From NCBI GenBank assembly GCA_031553835.1, contig JAVBKX010000009.1:1-64000 (forward strand): DNA of 64,000 nucleotides, in the 5' to 3' direction. Position 1 is the stretch's first letter. Each line of letters begins with the position of its first letter. The notes beneath the pieces were generated by a model. That model ran no database searches. It had not been told where the DNA came from and saw nothing but the letters and a program-made list of their open reading frames with translations. This document shows, piece after piece, positions 9,745 to 19,413 of this stretch. Origin of the DNA: JAVBKX01 sp031553835 (GTDB taxonomy: Bacteria > Bacteroidota > Bacteroidia > Bacteroidales > Azobacteroidaceae). Made by a program: the position numbers and the translations under genes.

Positions 9745-9796
9745 AAAACAATATGGATAGTTTCAATCTTATTATTAATTTAAAATTTTAGTTACC

Positions 9797-10879
9797 ATGA
9801 AAAAGATTTATCTTTTATTGTTGTGTGTATTTGCATCAATTGGTTTGTATGCACAACAAATTACAGATTTACAAGTAGTTGAAGTACTGGCAAGTGACGA
9901 TTTTGAAGATGACGAGGCCTGGGTGAATTTCGATCAACCCGGTGTTAATCTAACGCTTAACAATGCACTGGGAGGTAATCAAACCTACACTTGGTCGAAT
10001 GCATGGGGAGGCGCTTGCGTCCATTCGGGGAAAAGCGCCGTAAGCGGAGAAAAATGTGTTCAGCTACACTGGGGTGGCACTGTGGTATTGCAGGGATTTG
10101 AAATAGATCCGACAAAAGTATATCAATTAGAAATTGCGGTACATCCACAAGGCGGGGTGTCGGGAGAGTGGAATAACTGGGGCGCTGTGCATTTATTCGT
10201 TTTTGATCAATCGAACGTTTGGCAAACACAGGGAGTAAGAACCCGGATCAGTAACAATGAGGCAACCGGAAGCAGCCCAAGTTTACTCGCTTATGATGTA
10301 TGGGTAGGTGAAGATGGGACGGAACAATTTGCCAATTTATTGGAGTTTCCCGATCAAATACAAACTTATGCGATCAATGATGCAGCAGACCCTGCGGCAA
10401 CCAATTTTTGGATTCCGCTGAAAATGATTTTTAAAGGAAGCGGTACGACCGAAGATCCGCTCATTATTGATTATTATTTGAATAATATTTTTGTCCAGAC
10501 TGCGGTTATCGATAATCTGGTATGGAAAGGCGATTCCATGATTGGAATTCAAAATGGATCTGACAATGCCGATTTGACTCGCTACGACAACTTCAAACTT
10601 TCTGTTTTGGGCGAAGGTTCAGGAATCATTCCGGTTGTGCCGGAAAAATTATCGGTTTCGCAATCCGAAAAAGGATCGTTGAGAATTACAAGCGACATTT
10701 ATGGTAAAAATACCCAATACAAACTGTTTAATGTTACCGGCATGCAGGCCATACAAGGCATTTTGACTGATGCAACTACTATTGTTCCGGTCGGCAACCT
10801 GACTGCAGGTGTTTATATTCTGCAAGTTACGGACAAGCAAACCGGTGTATCCAAATCAATTCGTACAATCATTAAGTAA
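9797..10879 (+). CDS. T9SS-sorted surface protein, probable glycan-binding
   Basis: A 360-residue protein with a clear signal peptide (to YAQQ) and a C-terminal T9SS type-A sorting domain (about 280-360, ending LTAGVYILQVTDKQTGVSKSI). The body (25-275) is rich in Trp, Gly and beta-strand patterns and looks like a jelly-roll or lectin-like sandwich; I do not recognise a catalytic motif. Its place right after susD is where SusE/SusF-type surface glycan-binding proteins usually lie, so binding of the target glycan is the likely role (inferred). An inverted repeat follows at 10884-10940. Confidence 0.65.
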   Translation: MKKIYLLLLCVFASIGLYAQQITDLQVVEVLASDDFEDDEAWVNFDQPGVNLTLNNALGGNQTYTWSNAWGGACVHSGKSAVSGEKCVQLHWGGTVVLQGFEIDPTKVYQLEIAVHPQGGVSGEWNNWGAVHLFVFDQSNVWQTQGVRTRISNNEATGSSPSLLAYDVWVGEDGTEQFANLLEFPDQIQTYAINDAADPAATNFWIPLKMIFKGSGTTEDPLIIDYYLNNIFVQTAVIDNLVWKGDSMIGIQNGSDNADLTRYDNFKLSVLGEGSGIIPVVPEKLSVSQSEKGSLRITSDIYGKNTQYKLFNVTGMQAIQGILTDATTIVPVGNLTAGVYILQVTDKQTGVSKSIRTIIK

Positions 10880-10883
10880 ACGA

Positions 10884-10940
10884 GTGGACGAGTAAACAAG
10901 TAGCAAGATTAAAAACTCGTCTCCTTGTTTACTCGTCCAC
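10884..10940. repeat. Perfect 17-bp inverted repeat in spacer
   Basis: GTGGACGAGTAAACAAG (10884-10900) and its exact reverse complement (10924-10940) flank a 23-base loop that contains a further ACTCGTCTC. There is no T-run after it, so it is more a spacer palindrome than a simple terminator. It separates the T9SS protein gene from the glycosidase gene. Confidence 0.75.
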
Positions 10941-10955
10941 TTTAAAAAACATATC

Positions 10956-12764
10956 ATGAAAAGATCAACAAAAAAATCCGGAGTCTTTACTTTCATTTTG
11001 AGTGTCATTGTATTATTTTTTTCTTGTAATGACGAAGATGTTACAACTTTGGAACCAGGCTGTACAGTAAGTAATACCGAAATCACGCTTGGTTTGAGCG
11101 AAACACAACAAGTATATGCGTCAGTCTATCCTTACGAAGGTGAAGAGGAGGTAAAATGGTCGAGCAGCAATCCGGATATTATATCCATTGATGACGAAGG
11201 AACTCATCACGGAATAAGTTCCGGAAAAATAACCGCCTTATCGGTCGGTGAAGCGAATATTACTGTCGAGTCGGTGGTAAATGCTGCGAAAAAAGGCGTT
11301 ATCAAGGTGCATGTAGTCGAACATACCTTTACTGATTTGGCGCAAGGTGAAAATTATGCATCCGCTGATTTAATGACCTACCGCGTTCCTGATGAATATC
11401 CACAAGAAGGAGAACCGTTGTTCAATGTTGCTGTTAATGGAAAATATACAGGCATTTATACGGATAAAAACGCCTGGGGTAATTTGGTCAGTTTCTGTTA
11501 TTTTGATTTTACTCCGGGAAAAGAAGTGGAAATAGTCATCAACGTTAACAAACCTTTCTACAGTTACAAAATCTTACCCGAATCGAACCTTATTTCTTTC
11601 TCAAAAGAAGGAAATATAATTCGTTGTAAATTGAAAGAAGCCGATAAAACCTTTTCGCTTGTTTTCGACGATAATTATAAAGGCAATACGCTGCATCTAT
11701 TCGCCAATGCTATCGACGTCGATGCGCCGACAGAATCAAATAATGATTTGATATATTTTGGCCCCGGATATCATAACCTTTCAAAACTCTATGGAGGAAT
11801 CCTTTATGTTAGCGGAAACAAAAAAGTCTATATTGCGGGAGGCGCTGTAGTAGAAGGAGCCGTTTATGTCAATGGTGACGGAAATGTTATTTCCGGTCAT
11901 GGAATTCTGATGAAAACTACGCCCAATGACCTGGTTATGACTGCTGGTTATGCAAAAAATGTAATTTACGATGGTTTTATTGCCTGTAGTCATCGTGATG
12001 GAGGATGGACACTTGGAATGCACGAAGCATCAGGAGTTACAGTAAAAAATGTCAAAGTCGTAAGTACCCGTTATGCGAGTACCGACGGTTTCGATATTGT
12101 CAACTCCAATAATATCCATCTCAGTAATGTGTTCATTCGTTCGTGCGATGATGCCATTGCTATCAAAGGACTGATAAACAAGCTTCCAGCTAATTGCCCG
12201 CCCAATGAAAATATGTTGTTTGAGCATCTGCAAATCTGGAATGATTGCAATAATGCAATGTGCATGGGAGCGGAAACACGAGCCAAATACTATGATAATA
12301 TCCGATTCAAAGATATTGATGTTATTTTCTCTTATGATGACCGTGACCATCATGCAGAGTTAGATGAACGTTCAGTTATGACGATAGTCTCTCTCGACGC
12401 CACTTATTTCCATAATATTACATGGGAAAATATTAGGGTAAACCGTTGTGAAAGATTAATTTGTCTTACATTCAAAGACAGTTTTTGGTTTGGCAGTATT
12501 CCGGGGAATCAATCTACTGAAGGAGGAATTGATGGGGTAATATTCAAAAATATCAATGTGTCGTCAAACAGTGGCAGCAGTATTGCCAACGAAATCTTGT
12601 TAAATGGATGGTATGGAGAAGGTATGCCAACGAAAATCGTACAAAATATTACTTTTGACAATGTTACAATTGAAGGAAAACGTGTAAGCAACGAACAGGA
12701 TACACATGTAAAAACTAATAATACGCCGGAACGGAAATTAGTAAATAACTTACATTTTAAGTAA
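10956..12764 (+). CDS. Right-handed beta-helix glycoside hydrolase (GH28/GH49-like) lipoprotein with BIG2 domain
   Basis: A 602-residue lipoprotein (lipobox FFSC). Residues about 35-120 form a bacterial Ig-like (BIG2) domain (VKWSSSNPDIISID). Residues about 127-265 are a beta-sandwich like the N-terminal domain of GH49 dextranases, and 265-602 a parallel beta-helix. Candidate catalytic acids are in STDGFD (about 374-379) and SCDDAIAIKG (about 394-403), the spacing found in GH28 and GH49. Polygalacturonase-type hallmarks (NTD, RIK) are incomplete, so the exact family is open. The same module recurs in the next gene, with near-identical DNA over the active-site strands. Confidence 0.7.
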   Translation: MKRSTKKSGVFTFILSVIVLFFSCNDEDVTTLEPGCTVSNTEITLGLSETQQVYASVYPYEGEEEVKWSSSNPDIISIDDEGTHHGISSGKITALSVGEANITVESVVNAAKKGVIKVHVVEHTFTDLAQGENYASADLMTYRVPDEYPQEGEPLFNVAVNGKYTGIYTDKNAWGNLVSFCYFDFTPGKEVEIVINVNKPFYSYKILPESNLISFSKEGNIIRCKLKEADKTFSLVFDDNYKGNTLHLFANAIDVDAPTESNNDLIYFGPGYHNLSKLYGGILYVSGNKKVYIAGGAVVEGAVYVNGDGNVISGHGILMKTTPNDLVMTAGYAKNVIYDGFIACSHRDGGWTLGMHEASGVTVKNVKVVSTRYASTDGFDIVNSNNIHLSNVFIRSCDDAIAIKGLINKLPANCPPNENMLFEHLQIWNDCNNAMCMGAETRAKYYDNIRFKDIDVIFSYDDRDHHAELDERSVMTIVSLDATYFHNITWENIRVNRCERLICLTFKDSFWFGSIPGNQSTEGGIDGVIFKNINVSSNSGSSIANEILLNGWYGEGMPTKIVQNITFDNVTIEGKRVSNEQDTHVKTNNTPERKLVNNLHFK

Positions 12765-12772
12765 AAAAAAAC

Positions 12773-15700
12773 ATGATGAATTACACAAAAAAATTATCCT
12801 CATTATTATTATTGTTGTTATTTACCAAACAATTCCTGTTTGCGACAACTCCCGTAGCCTCGATATCCGGCCCGGATAATCAACTGATAGTTTCAGTTTA
12901 TGTTGACAATGGGAAACTATCTTATTCCGTTCATTACAAAGGAAAAGAAGTGCTCGAAAATTCGCCCTTAGGTATGGTAACCAATGTCGGTGATTTCAGC
13001 AACAACATGAAATTTGTTGCGCACAAGACATCCAACATTGATGAAACATATACGGTCGACCGTATAAAAAAGAGCCGGGTACATTATCAGGCAAATGAAT
13101 GTATTTATTCTTTTGAAAACCAGCAGAAACAGGGCATGAATGTTGTGTTTCGCATCAGTAACAACGATATAGCTTTCCGCTATGTATTACCTGCATTTGG
13201 CGAAACAGCTTGTTGTATGATCGAAAAAGAAACAACCGGATTTAATTTTCCTGTCAATACGACAACTTTTCTCACACCCCAGGCAACGCCGATGAGTTTC
13301 TGGAAGCGAACCAAACCCAGTTATGAGGAAAAATATCTTGCTGATGCACCTATTGGGATTCCTTCGCAATACGGTCTCGGCTATACTTTTCCCGGATTAT
13401 TCCATACCGGCAACAACTGGGCGTTAGTGTCGGAAACAGGAGTAAACGGTAGCTATTGTGCTTCACACTTGAGTGAAGGAACAAAAGACGGAATTTATAC
13501 CATTGCATTTCCCGACGCAAGGGAAAATAATGGTACGGGAAGCACTACCCCTGCCTTTATATTGCCCGGCGTTACTCCTTGGCGAACCATCACTGTGGGA
13601 GATAATTTGAATCCGATTGTCGAAACTACTGTACCTTTTGATGTTGTAAAACCATTATATGAACCTTCCACTGATTATAAATCCGGTCGTTCGACATGGA
13701 GTTGGATCATGTGGCAGGATGCAAGTATGAATTTTGACGACCAGGTAAAATACATTGATCTTGCAGCCCTCATGGGATATGAGTACATTCTGATAGATGC
13801 CTTATGGGATACGGAAATCGGTTACGAACGGATGCCGGAACTCATTCGGTACGCCCAATCAAAAGGTGTAGATGTGTTTTTGTGGTACAATTCCAATGGC
13901 TATTGGAACGATGCTCCACAGGGTCCCAAACACAAAATGCATACATCCATCGTCCGTAAAAAAGAGATGCAATGGTTAAAAAGCATGGGCGTTAAAGGAT
14001 TGAAAGTCGATTTTTTCGGAGGAGACAAACAGCAAACCATGCAATTGTACGAAGATATCCTTTCCGACGCCAATGAATACGGCCTGATGATTATTTTTCA
14101 TGGAACAACTATTCCCCGTGGATGGGAACGCATGTATCCCAACTATGTGGGTAGTGAAGCAGTGCTTGCCTCCGAAAATTTGATTTTCACACAAGAGGCT
14201 TGTGATAATGAAGCCTACAATGCTTGTTTACATCCTTTCATACGCAATGCAATAGGCAGTATGGAATTCGGTCCGGTCTTACTGAATAAGCGTTACAACC
14301 GAACTAACGACGGAGGTTCCATTCGCAGGACAACCGATATTTTCCAAATAGCTACAGCGGTATTGTTCCAAAATCCGGTACAAGTCTTTGCTATAACGCC
14401 TAACAACCTGATAGATGCGCCTTGGCTGACTATTGATTTTATGAGTGAAGTGCCGACAATATGGGACGAGACCGTTTTTATCGACGGCTATCCCGGAAAG
14501 TATTGTGTTATCGCACGGCGTCACGGTGAGAAATGGTACGTAGCCGGTATAAATGCACAAAAAGAAGTCTGTACGATAAAAACACGTTTACCTATGTTGG
14601 AAGGGCAAACATTTGTGAAATATTACGACGATAAAAACCGGAAAGCTCATTCGGAAAAAACGAGTCTGAAACAAGGGGAGGAAATCACTCTTGAAATACA
14701 ACCTGAAGGCGGTATTGTACTGGCAACACCTCGTGCCATGTTGTGGCAACCGCAAGAGAAAGATTTTTCACTTCGAGCACAAGGCGAAGATTTTTTGTCA
14801 GAAAATTTGATGACTTTCAGTGTTCCGGATGAATATCCCCAGGAAGGAGCTCCACTTTTTAATATTGCAATAAATGGCAAATATACAGGCGTTTATACAG
14901 ATTTTAATGCTTGGAAACAATTAGTGGGTTTCGGTTATTTCGATTTTACTCCGGGCAAAGAGACGGAGGTGGTTGTAACTGTGGCCAAACCTTTTACCAA
15001 TTACAAAATTCTGCCCGAATCCAATCATATTGTTTCCACAAGGGAAGGGCAAACCATCCGGTTCAAACTGAAAGAAGCAGATAAAACGCTGTCTTTTGTT
15101 TTCGACGACAATTACCAGGGTAATGTCCTTCATCTTTTTGCTAATGTCATCGACCGGAACGCCCCAACAAAGTCAACGGGCGACCTGATCTATTTTGGAG
15201 CGGGATACCATGACTTAGAAAAAACATACGGCGGTACATTGACAATCAACGGAAACAAAAAAATTTACATTGCCGGAGGTGCCGTAGTCAATGGAACCAT
15301 ACGGGTTGATAAAGGCGAAAGCAATGAAATTTCCGGTCATGGAATACTGATGCGTACCGTTCCTTCCGGTTTGGTACTATCAATCAATCATTCGAAGAAA
15401 GTCACTGTCGATGGAATCATTGCGTGCAGCCACCGCAATCCGGGTTGGACGGTAGGAATGCATGAATCCTCCCATATTACGGTCAAAAATACAAAAGTCG
15501 TCAGTACTCGTTACGCCAGTACCGACGGTTTCGACATTGTCAATTCCAACAATATCCATCTCAGTAATGTTTTCATTCGTTCGTGCGACGATGCAATTGC
15601 CATTAAAGGATTGGTGAAAGGAAATCCTGCCGGTTGTCCACCGAACGAAAACATGCGGTTTGAGCGCCTGCAACTTTGGAACGATTGTAACAACGCCATG

Positions 15701-16204
15701 TGTTTGGGAGCAGAAACACGGGCGAAATATTATAGAAATATTCATTTCAAAGATGTAGATGTTCTTTTTTCCTATGACGACCGGTATAATCACACCAAAT
15801 TGGATGAACGTTCGGTCATGACGATTGTTTGCCTCGAGGGCACCTATTTCAGTAATATCACATGGGAAAACATACGGATAAATCGTTGTGAACGATTGAT
15901 ATGCCTCACCTTTAAGGACAATTTCTGGTTTGGCAGCATTCAGGGCGACCAATCGACCGAAGGAGGTATCGACGGTATAACATTCAAAAATATCACGGTT
16001 TCGTCGAACAGCGGCAGCAGCATTGCCAATGAAATATTGTTAAATGGATGGAATCAAGCAGGCACACCAACGAAAATCATACAAAATATTACTTTCGATC
16101 ATGTAATGATTGAAGGAAAACAAGTAAATAATGATGGGAACGTGTCTATCAAAACCAATAATGGAGCAGAACGCGAACTGGTGAAAAATTTAACTTTTAA
16201 ATAA
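12773..16204 (+). CDS. GH97 alpha-glycosidase fused to beta-helix glycosidase
   Basis: A 1143-residue two-enzyme fusion starting nine bases after the previous gene. Residues 1-25 are a signal peptide; 26-295 a GH97 N-domain; about 300-560 the GH97 barrel (STWSWIMWQD, LIDALWDTEIGYE, GLKVDFFGGD, PNYVGSEA); about 565-655 the GH97 C-domain. D413 in KVDFF is where retaining GH97 enzymes carry their nucleophile, so a retaining alpha-galactosidase-type mechanism is suggested. Residues about 670-1143 repeat the sandwich and beta-helix of the upstream gene, including STDGFD and SCDDAIAIKG. GH97 enzymes are normally about 650-700 residues, so this is an added module. Likely exo-/endo-cooperation on one alpha-linked glycan. 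Confidence 0.85.
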   Translation: MMNYTKKLSSLLLLLLFTKQFLFATTPVASISGPDNQLIVSVYVDNGKLSYSVHYKGKEVLENSPLGMVTNVGDFSNNMKFVAHKTSNIDETYTVDRIKKSRVHYQANECIYSFENQQKQGMNVVFRISNNDIAFRYVLPAFGETACCMIEKETTGFNFPVNTTTFLTPQATPMSFWKRTKPSYEEKYLADAPIGIPSQYGLGYTFPGLFHTGNNWALVSETGVNGSYCASHLSEGTKDGIYTIAFPDARENNGTGSTTPAFILPGVTPWRTITVGDNLNPIVETTVPFDVVKPLYEPSTDYKSGRSTWSWIMWQDASMNFDDQVKYIDLAALMGYEYILIDALWDTEIGYERMPELIRYAQSKGVDVFLWYNSNGYWNDAPQGPKHKMHTSIVRKKEMQWLKSMGVKGLKVDFFGGDKQQTMQLYEDILSDANEYGLMIIFHGTTIPRGWERMYPNYVGSEAVLASENLIFTQEACDNEAYNACLHPFIRNAIGSMEFGPVLLNKRYNRTNDGGSIRRTTDIFQIATAVLFQNPVQVFAITPNNLIDAPWLTIDFMSEVPTIWDETVFIDGYPGKYCVIARRHGEKWYVAGINAQKEVCTIKTRLPMLEGQTFVKYYDDKNRKAHSEKTSLKQGEEITLEIQPEGGIVLATPRAMLWQPQEKDFSLRAQGEDFLSENLMTFSVPDEYPQEGAPLFNIAINGKYTGVYTDFNAWKQLVGFGYFDFTPGKETEVVVTVAKPFTNYKILPESNHIVSTREGQTIRFKLKEADKTLSFVFDDNYQGNVLHLFANVIDRNAPTKSTGDLIYFGAGYHDLEKTYGGTLTINGNKKIYIAGGAVVNGTIRVDKGESNEISGHGILMRTVPSGLVLSINHSKKVTVDGIIACSHRNPGWTVGMHESSHITVKNTKVVSTRYASTDGFDIVNSNNIHLSNVFIRSCDDAIAIKGLVKGNPAGCPPNENMRFERLQLWNDCNNAMCLGAETRAKYYRNIHFKDVDVLFSYDDRYNHTKLDERSVMTIVCLEGTYFSNITWENIRINRCERLICLTFKDNFWFGSIQGDQSTEGGIDGITFKNITVSSNSGSSIANEILLNGWNQAGTPTKIIQNITFDHVMIEGKQVNNDGNVSIKTNNGAERELVKNLTFK

Positions 16205-16213
16205 CGTGAAAAG

Positions 16214-18241
16214 ATGCATATACGACGAAATCAAATTATTATCATAATCGTGTGGTTGTTGGCCTTTTTGCCCTTAAACCAATTACATACTGAAGAACTT
16301 CAATTAAATACAGCTTGTCAGGCGCTATTGAACAATCCCGAAACCGGACTTGTCTCAACTTCGCTCGACAATTATGATTACACTTATGCCGACCGGAATG
16401 CCAATGTAATTATGAATGCTCTAAAACGCCTCGGTAAAAATCAAGACTTATTACTTCCCGAAGGCACATATTATGTCAATTCTATTCTGATCGCCAAAAC
16501 AGTTTCCGGCTGTACGATTGCCGGAGCGGGAATCGGAAAAACCGTATTAAAAAGAAGCGGATTTTCATGGGATAACAACACGCAAGGTGATTGTCCATTG
16601 CGTACGGAAGTCTTTATCACCGACAATGTTACCGGATTAGCGCTGGCCGATATGACGATTGACGGCAATTGTCACCATATTGCCATTTCGGGCTATGGAA
16701 AGTGGAATACGAGCAATGGCAGTTATTCCAACGGATTGCCCCAGTTTCCGACTTATATTTCTCAGGATACTTATCGCTCATCGGCAGGAGGGGTTGTAAA
16801 TATTGCCCTGAGTAATAATATTGCATTTGAAAATATTGCATTAAAAAATGGTTACAGGTGGTGCGTTTCATTAGCAAAAGTAAATGGTTTTTCTATGAAG
16901 AACTGCATTATTGATACCGGTAATTTATCAACCGAATTCAAAGGCCATTTTGATGCTGTACCCAATAATACAGTCATGCACATGCATACTTCGCAAGACG
17001 GACTTCATCTGGTAAATGTAAGCAATGCCCTGATCGAATACAATGATATTCATTCGGAAGATTCTGCCATTGCTATTGAGTTAAATCCTGCATGGGACTG
17101 GGGCGGTTATGATATAACAGAAAATATTGTCATTAAAAACAATTATATTTCTACAGCAAGTCCGACAGATGCTGAAACATTACTGAACGATGACGACGTA
17201 ATTTATGGAACAGGATTGGCTAATGCCTGGACAGGACAAAGTGCAGTAGATATTTTTTATAATGAAAGCTGGGACTTGCCGGGAAATTATCATTATGACG
17301 GACAAGATTATTTTCGCAATATTGAAATCAGGGAAAATGCCTTCGAAGGCGTAAGACAAGGCGTTCGATGCGGTTTCTTCATTGGCGCCACATTAGGACA
17401 TTTTAATCACCGGATTTATAATCTGACAATAAAAGATCATGAGCCTTCTTTTCTGGCCGGACGTAACCGGGACCAACCTGCAGGCATCCGGAATGTAACC
17501 AAAAATACTCATACCGGATCATGGAACCGATCGGGAGGCGCAGGCATTGCCGTTCGTTATACCGATTCGCTGATTGTTTCCAATAATGTAATTGAAAATG
17601 TAAGCGGAGGATTGGGTATCAGTATCGAAAATGTGACTCATTTTTCATTAACAGGCAATATAATCGATAAGATTTCAGGCAATCAATTAGGTGATTTGGG
17701 GATAGCATGGGCAGGCGGAGAAGGCATACGAATTAATAATAAATTTGTGCAGAATGACCCCAATTGGAAAAATAATCATTTTGACACAGGTTATTTTTTA
17801 GTAGAAAATAATAAAATCGGTCAAACAGAAACAACCAAAATAGCGGTCATTTCTACCGGAAATGGTACCATTCACTTGAATCGGAATTACGATATGGATG
17901 GAAAAAATTTCTGTATATTGAGCAATGAAATATACAATAATAATACTCAAAACATGAATTGGGGTAATTGCAATGAAACCGGTATTTCCGATTTAAACAG
18001 CAATTACATCTTTAGATTTTACCCCAATCCGGTAGAAGATTATTTATATATTAATTCGCAAATACCCGCAGATGAAAACGCACAGATCAATATCTTGAAT
18101 ATGTCTGGAAAAAAGGTATCTTCTATACAATTAACATCCGGCACAAACGTTATTCCGATGCAACAATTATCTTCCGGCATCTATTTATTAAGCCGGGAAG
18201 ATAAGTCAAAACAAACAAACTATCAATTTATCAAAAAATGA
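16214..18241 (+). CDS. T9SS-sorted right-handed beta-helix protein
   Basis: A 675-residue secreted protein starting nine bases after the GH97 fusion. An N-terminal hydrophobic signal (IIIIIVWLLAFLPL) is followed by a pectate-lyase-like parallel beta-helix (about 60-585; repeated NNxIxN turns such as IEYNDIHSEDSAIAIEL and IENVTHFSLTGNIID) and a C-terminal T9SS sorting domain (FRFYPNPVEDYLYIN... to the end). It is probably a polysaccharide-active or polysaccharide-binding surface enzyme; no certain catalytic residues can be named. It ends the plus-strand run of the locus. Confidence 0.75.
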   Translation: MHIRRNQIIIIIVWLLAFLPLNQLHTEELQLNTACQALLNNPETGLVSTSLDNYDYTYADRNANVIMNALKRLGKNQDLLLPEGTYYVNSILIAKTVSGCTIAGAGIGKTVLKRSGFSWDNNTQGDCPLRTEVFITDNVTGLALADMTIDGNCHHIAISGYGKWNTSNGSYSNGLPQFPTYISQDTYRSSAGGVVNIALSNNIAFENIALKNGYRWCVSLAKVNGFSMKNCIIDTGNLSTEFKGHFDAVPNNTVMHMHTSQDGLHLVNVSNALIEYNDIHSEDSAIAIELNPAWDWGGYDITENIVIKNNYISTASPTDAETLLNDDDVIYGTGLANAWTGQSAVDIFYNESWDLPGNYHYDGQDYFRNIEIRENAFEGVRQGVRCGFFIGATLGHFNHRIYNLTIKDHEPSFLAGRNRDQPAGIRNVTKNTHTGSWNRSGGAGIAVRYTDSLIVSNNVIENVSGGLGISIENVTHFSLTGNIIDKISGNQLGDLGIAWAGGEGIRINNKFVQNDPNWKNNHFDTGYFLVENNKIGQTETTKIAVISTGNGTIHLNRNYDMDGKNFCILSNEIYNNNTQNMNWGNCNETGISDLNSNYIFRFYPNPVEDYLYINSQIPADENAQINILNMSGKKVSSIQLTSGTNVIPMQQLSSGIYLLSREDKSKQTNYQFIKK

Positions 18242-18298
18242 AATCAGAATTTCCGTTCCTGAAAAGGTAATGAAAAAATTATTTTAACAGGTCACAAT

Positions 18299-19195
18299 TC
18301 ATCTGATTCCTTCCACATTCATACGTAAAGCGTATAAATATTGCGAAGCTGTAATAAATAATGTTTTCATATCTTTTCCTCCAAAGCAAACATTTGCCGT
18401 CCAGCCGGCTTCAACCGGAATATGGGCAATTTGTTCGCCCTGGGGGTTGAATACAGTGACTCCCCGTCCGGTCAGATACACATTGCCTTCTTTATCGATC
18501 GTCATTCCGTCTGAACCGAGTGATACAAATAATTTTTTATTTTTTAACGATCCATCAGGTTGTATTTCATAAACATACGTTTTATTCGCTTTGATGTCGG
18601 CAACATAAAGTAATTTTCCGTCAGGAGTGCCGATTATTCCGTTCGGCTTCTCCAAATCGGTAGCAACTGTCACGAGATGATTACGATCCGGAGAAAAGAA
18701 ATATACATATTCACCTTCCTGTTGCATTTGCGGACTGCGCATCCAATAGTCACGGGCATAAAGCGGATCAGTAAAGTAAATACCTCCGTCGGGACGTATC
18801 CACAAATCGTTAGGGCCATTCAATTTTTTATTGTTGTATCCTGTAACCAAAACAACATGATCGCCATTTTTATCAATGCTCCATATTTCATTCTCCTGAT
18901 CGGAACACGAAATAATATTACCTTTTTTATCAAAATAAAGCCCGTTGGCTCGTCCTGTATTTTCATGAAAAGTAGTGAGTTTTCCGTCGATCGACCACTT
19001 CATTATCCGGTCGTTAGGCTGATCAGTAAAATAGACATTACCCTGCCGGTCAACGGCCGGACCTTCGGTAAAGCGAAATCCTTCGGCGAGTTTTTCCACT
19101 TGGGCGTCCGGAGCTATAATACTTGTATTTTCCTGGCCGGATAAAGTAAAAAAACCGATAAAAAGAAAACTGAAAAAAAATATATATTTTATCAT
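18299..19195 (-). CDS. SMP-30/gluconolactonase/LRE-like secreted protein
   Basis: About 298 residues on the minus strand. I chose the ATG at 19195 because a signal peptide (MIKYIFFFSFLFIGFFTLSGQ) begins there; the frame is open from 19225. It is a six-bladed propeller with the SMP-30 pattern: EGPAVDRQGNVYFTDQPNDRI, GRANGLYFDKKGN, NGPNDLWIRPDGGIYFTDP, EKPNGIIGTPDGKLLYVAD, SDGMTIDKEGNVYLT, supplying the usual metal-binding Glu, Asn and Asp. Relatives hydrolyse sugar lactones. It lies convergent to the glycosidase run and divergent from the regulator gene, suggesting oxidised-sugar or lactone processing in the same pathway. Confidence 0.85.
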   Translation of the reverse strand: MIKYIFFFSFLFIGFFTLSGQENTSIIAPDAQVEKLAEGFRFTEGPAVDRQGNVYFTDQPNDRIMKWSIDGKLTTFHENTGRANGLYFDKKGNIISCSDQENEIWSIDKNGDHVVLVTGYNNKKLNGPNDLWIRPDGGIYFTDPLYARDYWMRSPQMQQEGEYVYFFSPDRNHLVTVATDLEKPNGIIGTPDGKLLYVADIKANKTYVYEIQPDGSLKNKKLFVSLGSDGMTIDKEGNVYLTGRGVTVFNPQGEQIAHIPVEAGWTANVCFGGKDMKTLFITASQYLYALRMNVEGIR

Positions 19196-19316
19196 GGCTA
19201 TAGATTTTGCGGGTGAATTTAGCAATTTTTTGGAAACAGAATATGATTTATCGAATGTTTTTCATACATCACCCGCCCGAAGAAACCCTTCTTCTTTTAT
19301 ATAATTTTTTGCCAAC

Positions 19317-19347
19317 TTGCGATTTTACAAAACTTTACGTAATTTTG
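19317..19347 (+). promoter_or_regulatory. Bacteroidetes-type promoter (TTG-N20-TAATTTTG)
   Basis: TTG at 19317-19319 and TAATTTTG at 19340-19347 are separated by 20 bases, close to the ideal Bacteroidetes promoter. It would drive the TPR/DUF6377-type regulator starting at 19414. Confidence 0.6.
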
Positions 19348-19413
19348 TTCCATTAGGATTGTTGGTAAAATGTATCAGAATTCAGCCGTTTTTATGTTGA
19401 ATAAACTAAGTAA

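Noticed and set aside
15380..15952. Long open frame on the minus strand inside the GH97 fusion
   Set aside because: It mirrors the conserved beta-helix coding strand, and a similar mirror frame occurs in the paralogue; no family motif, so a shadow of the real gene.
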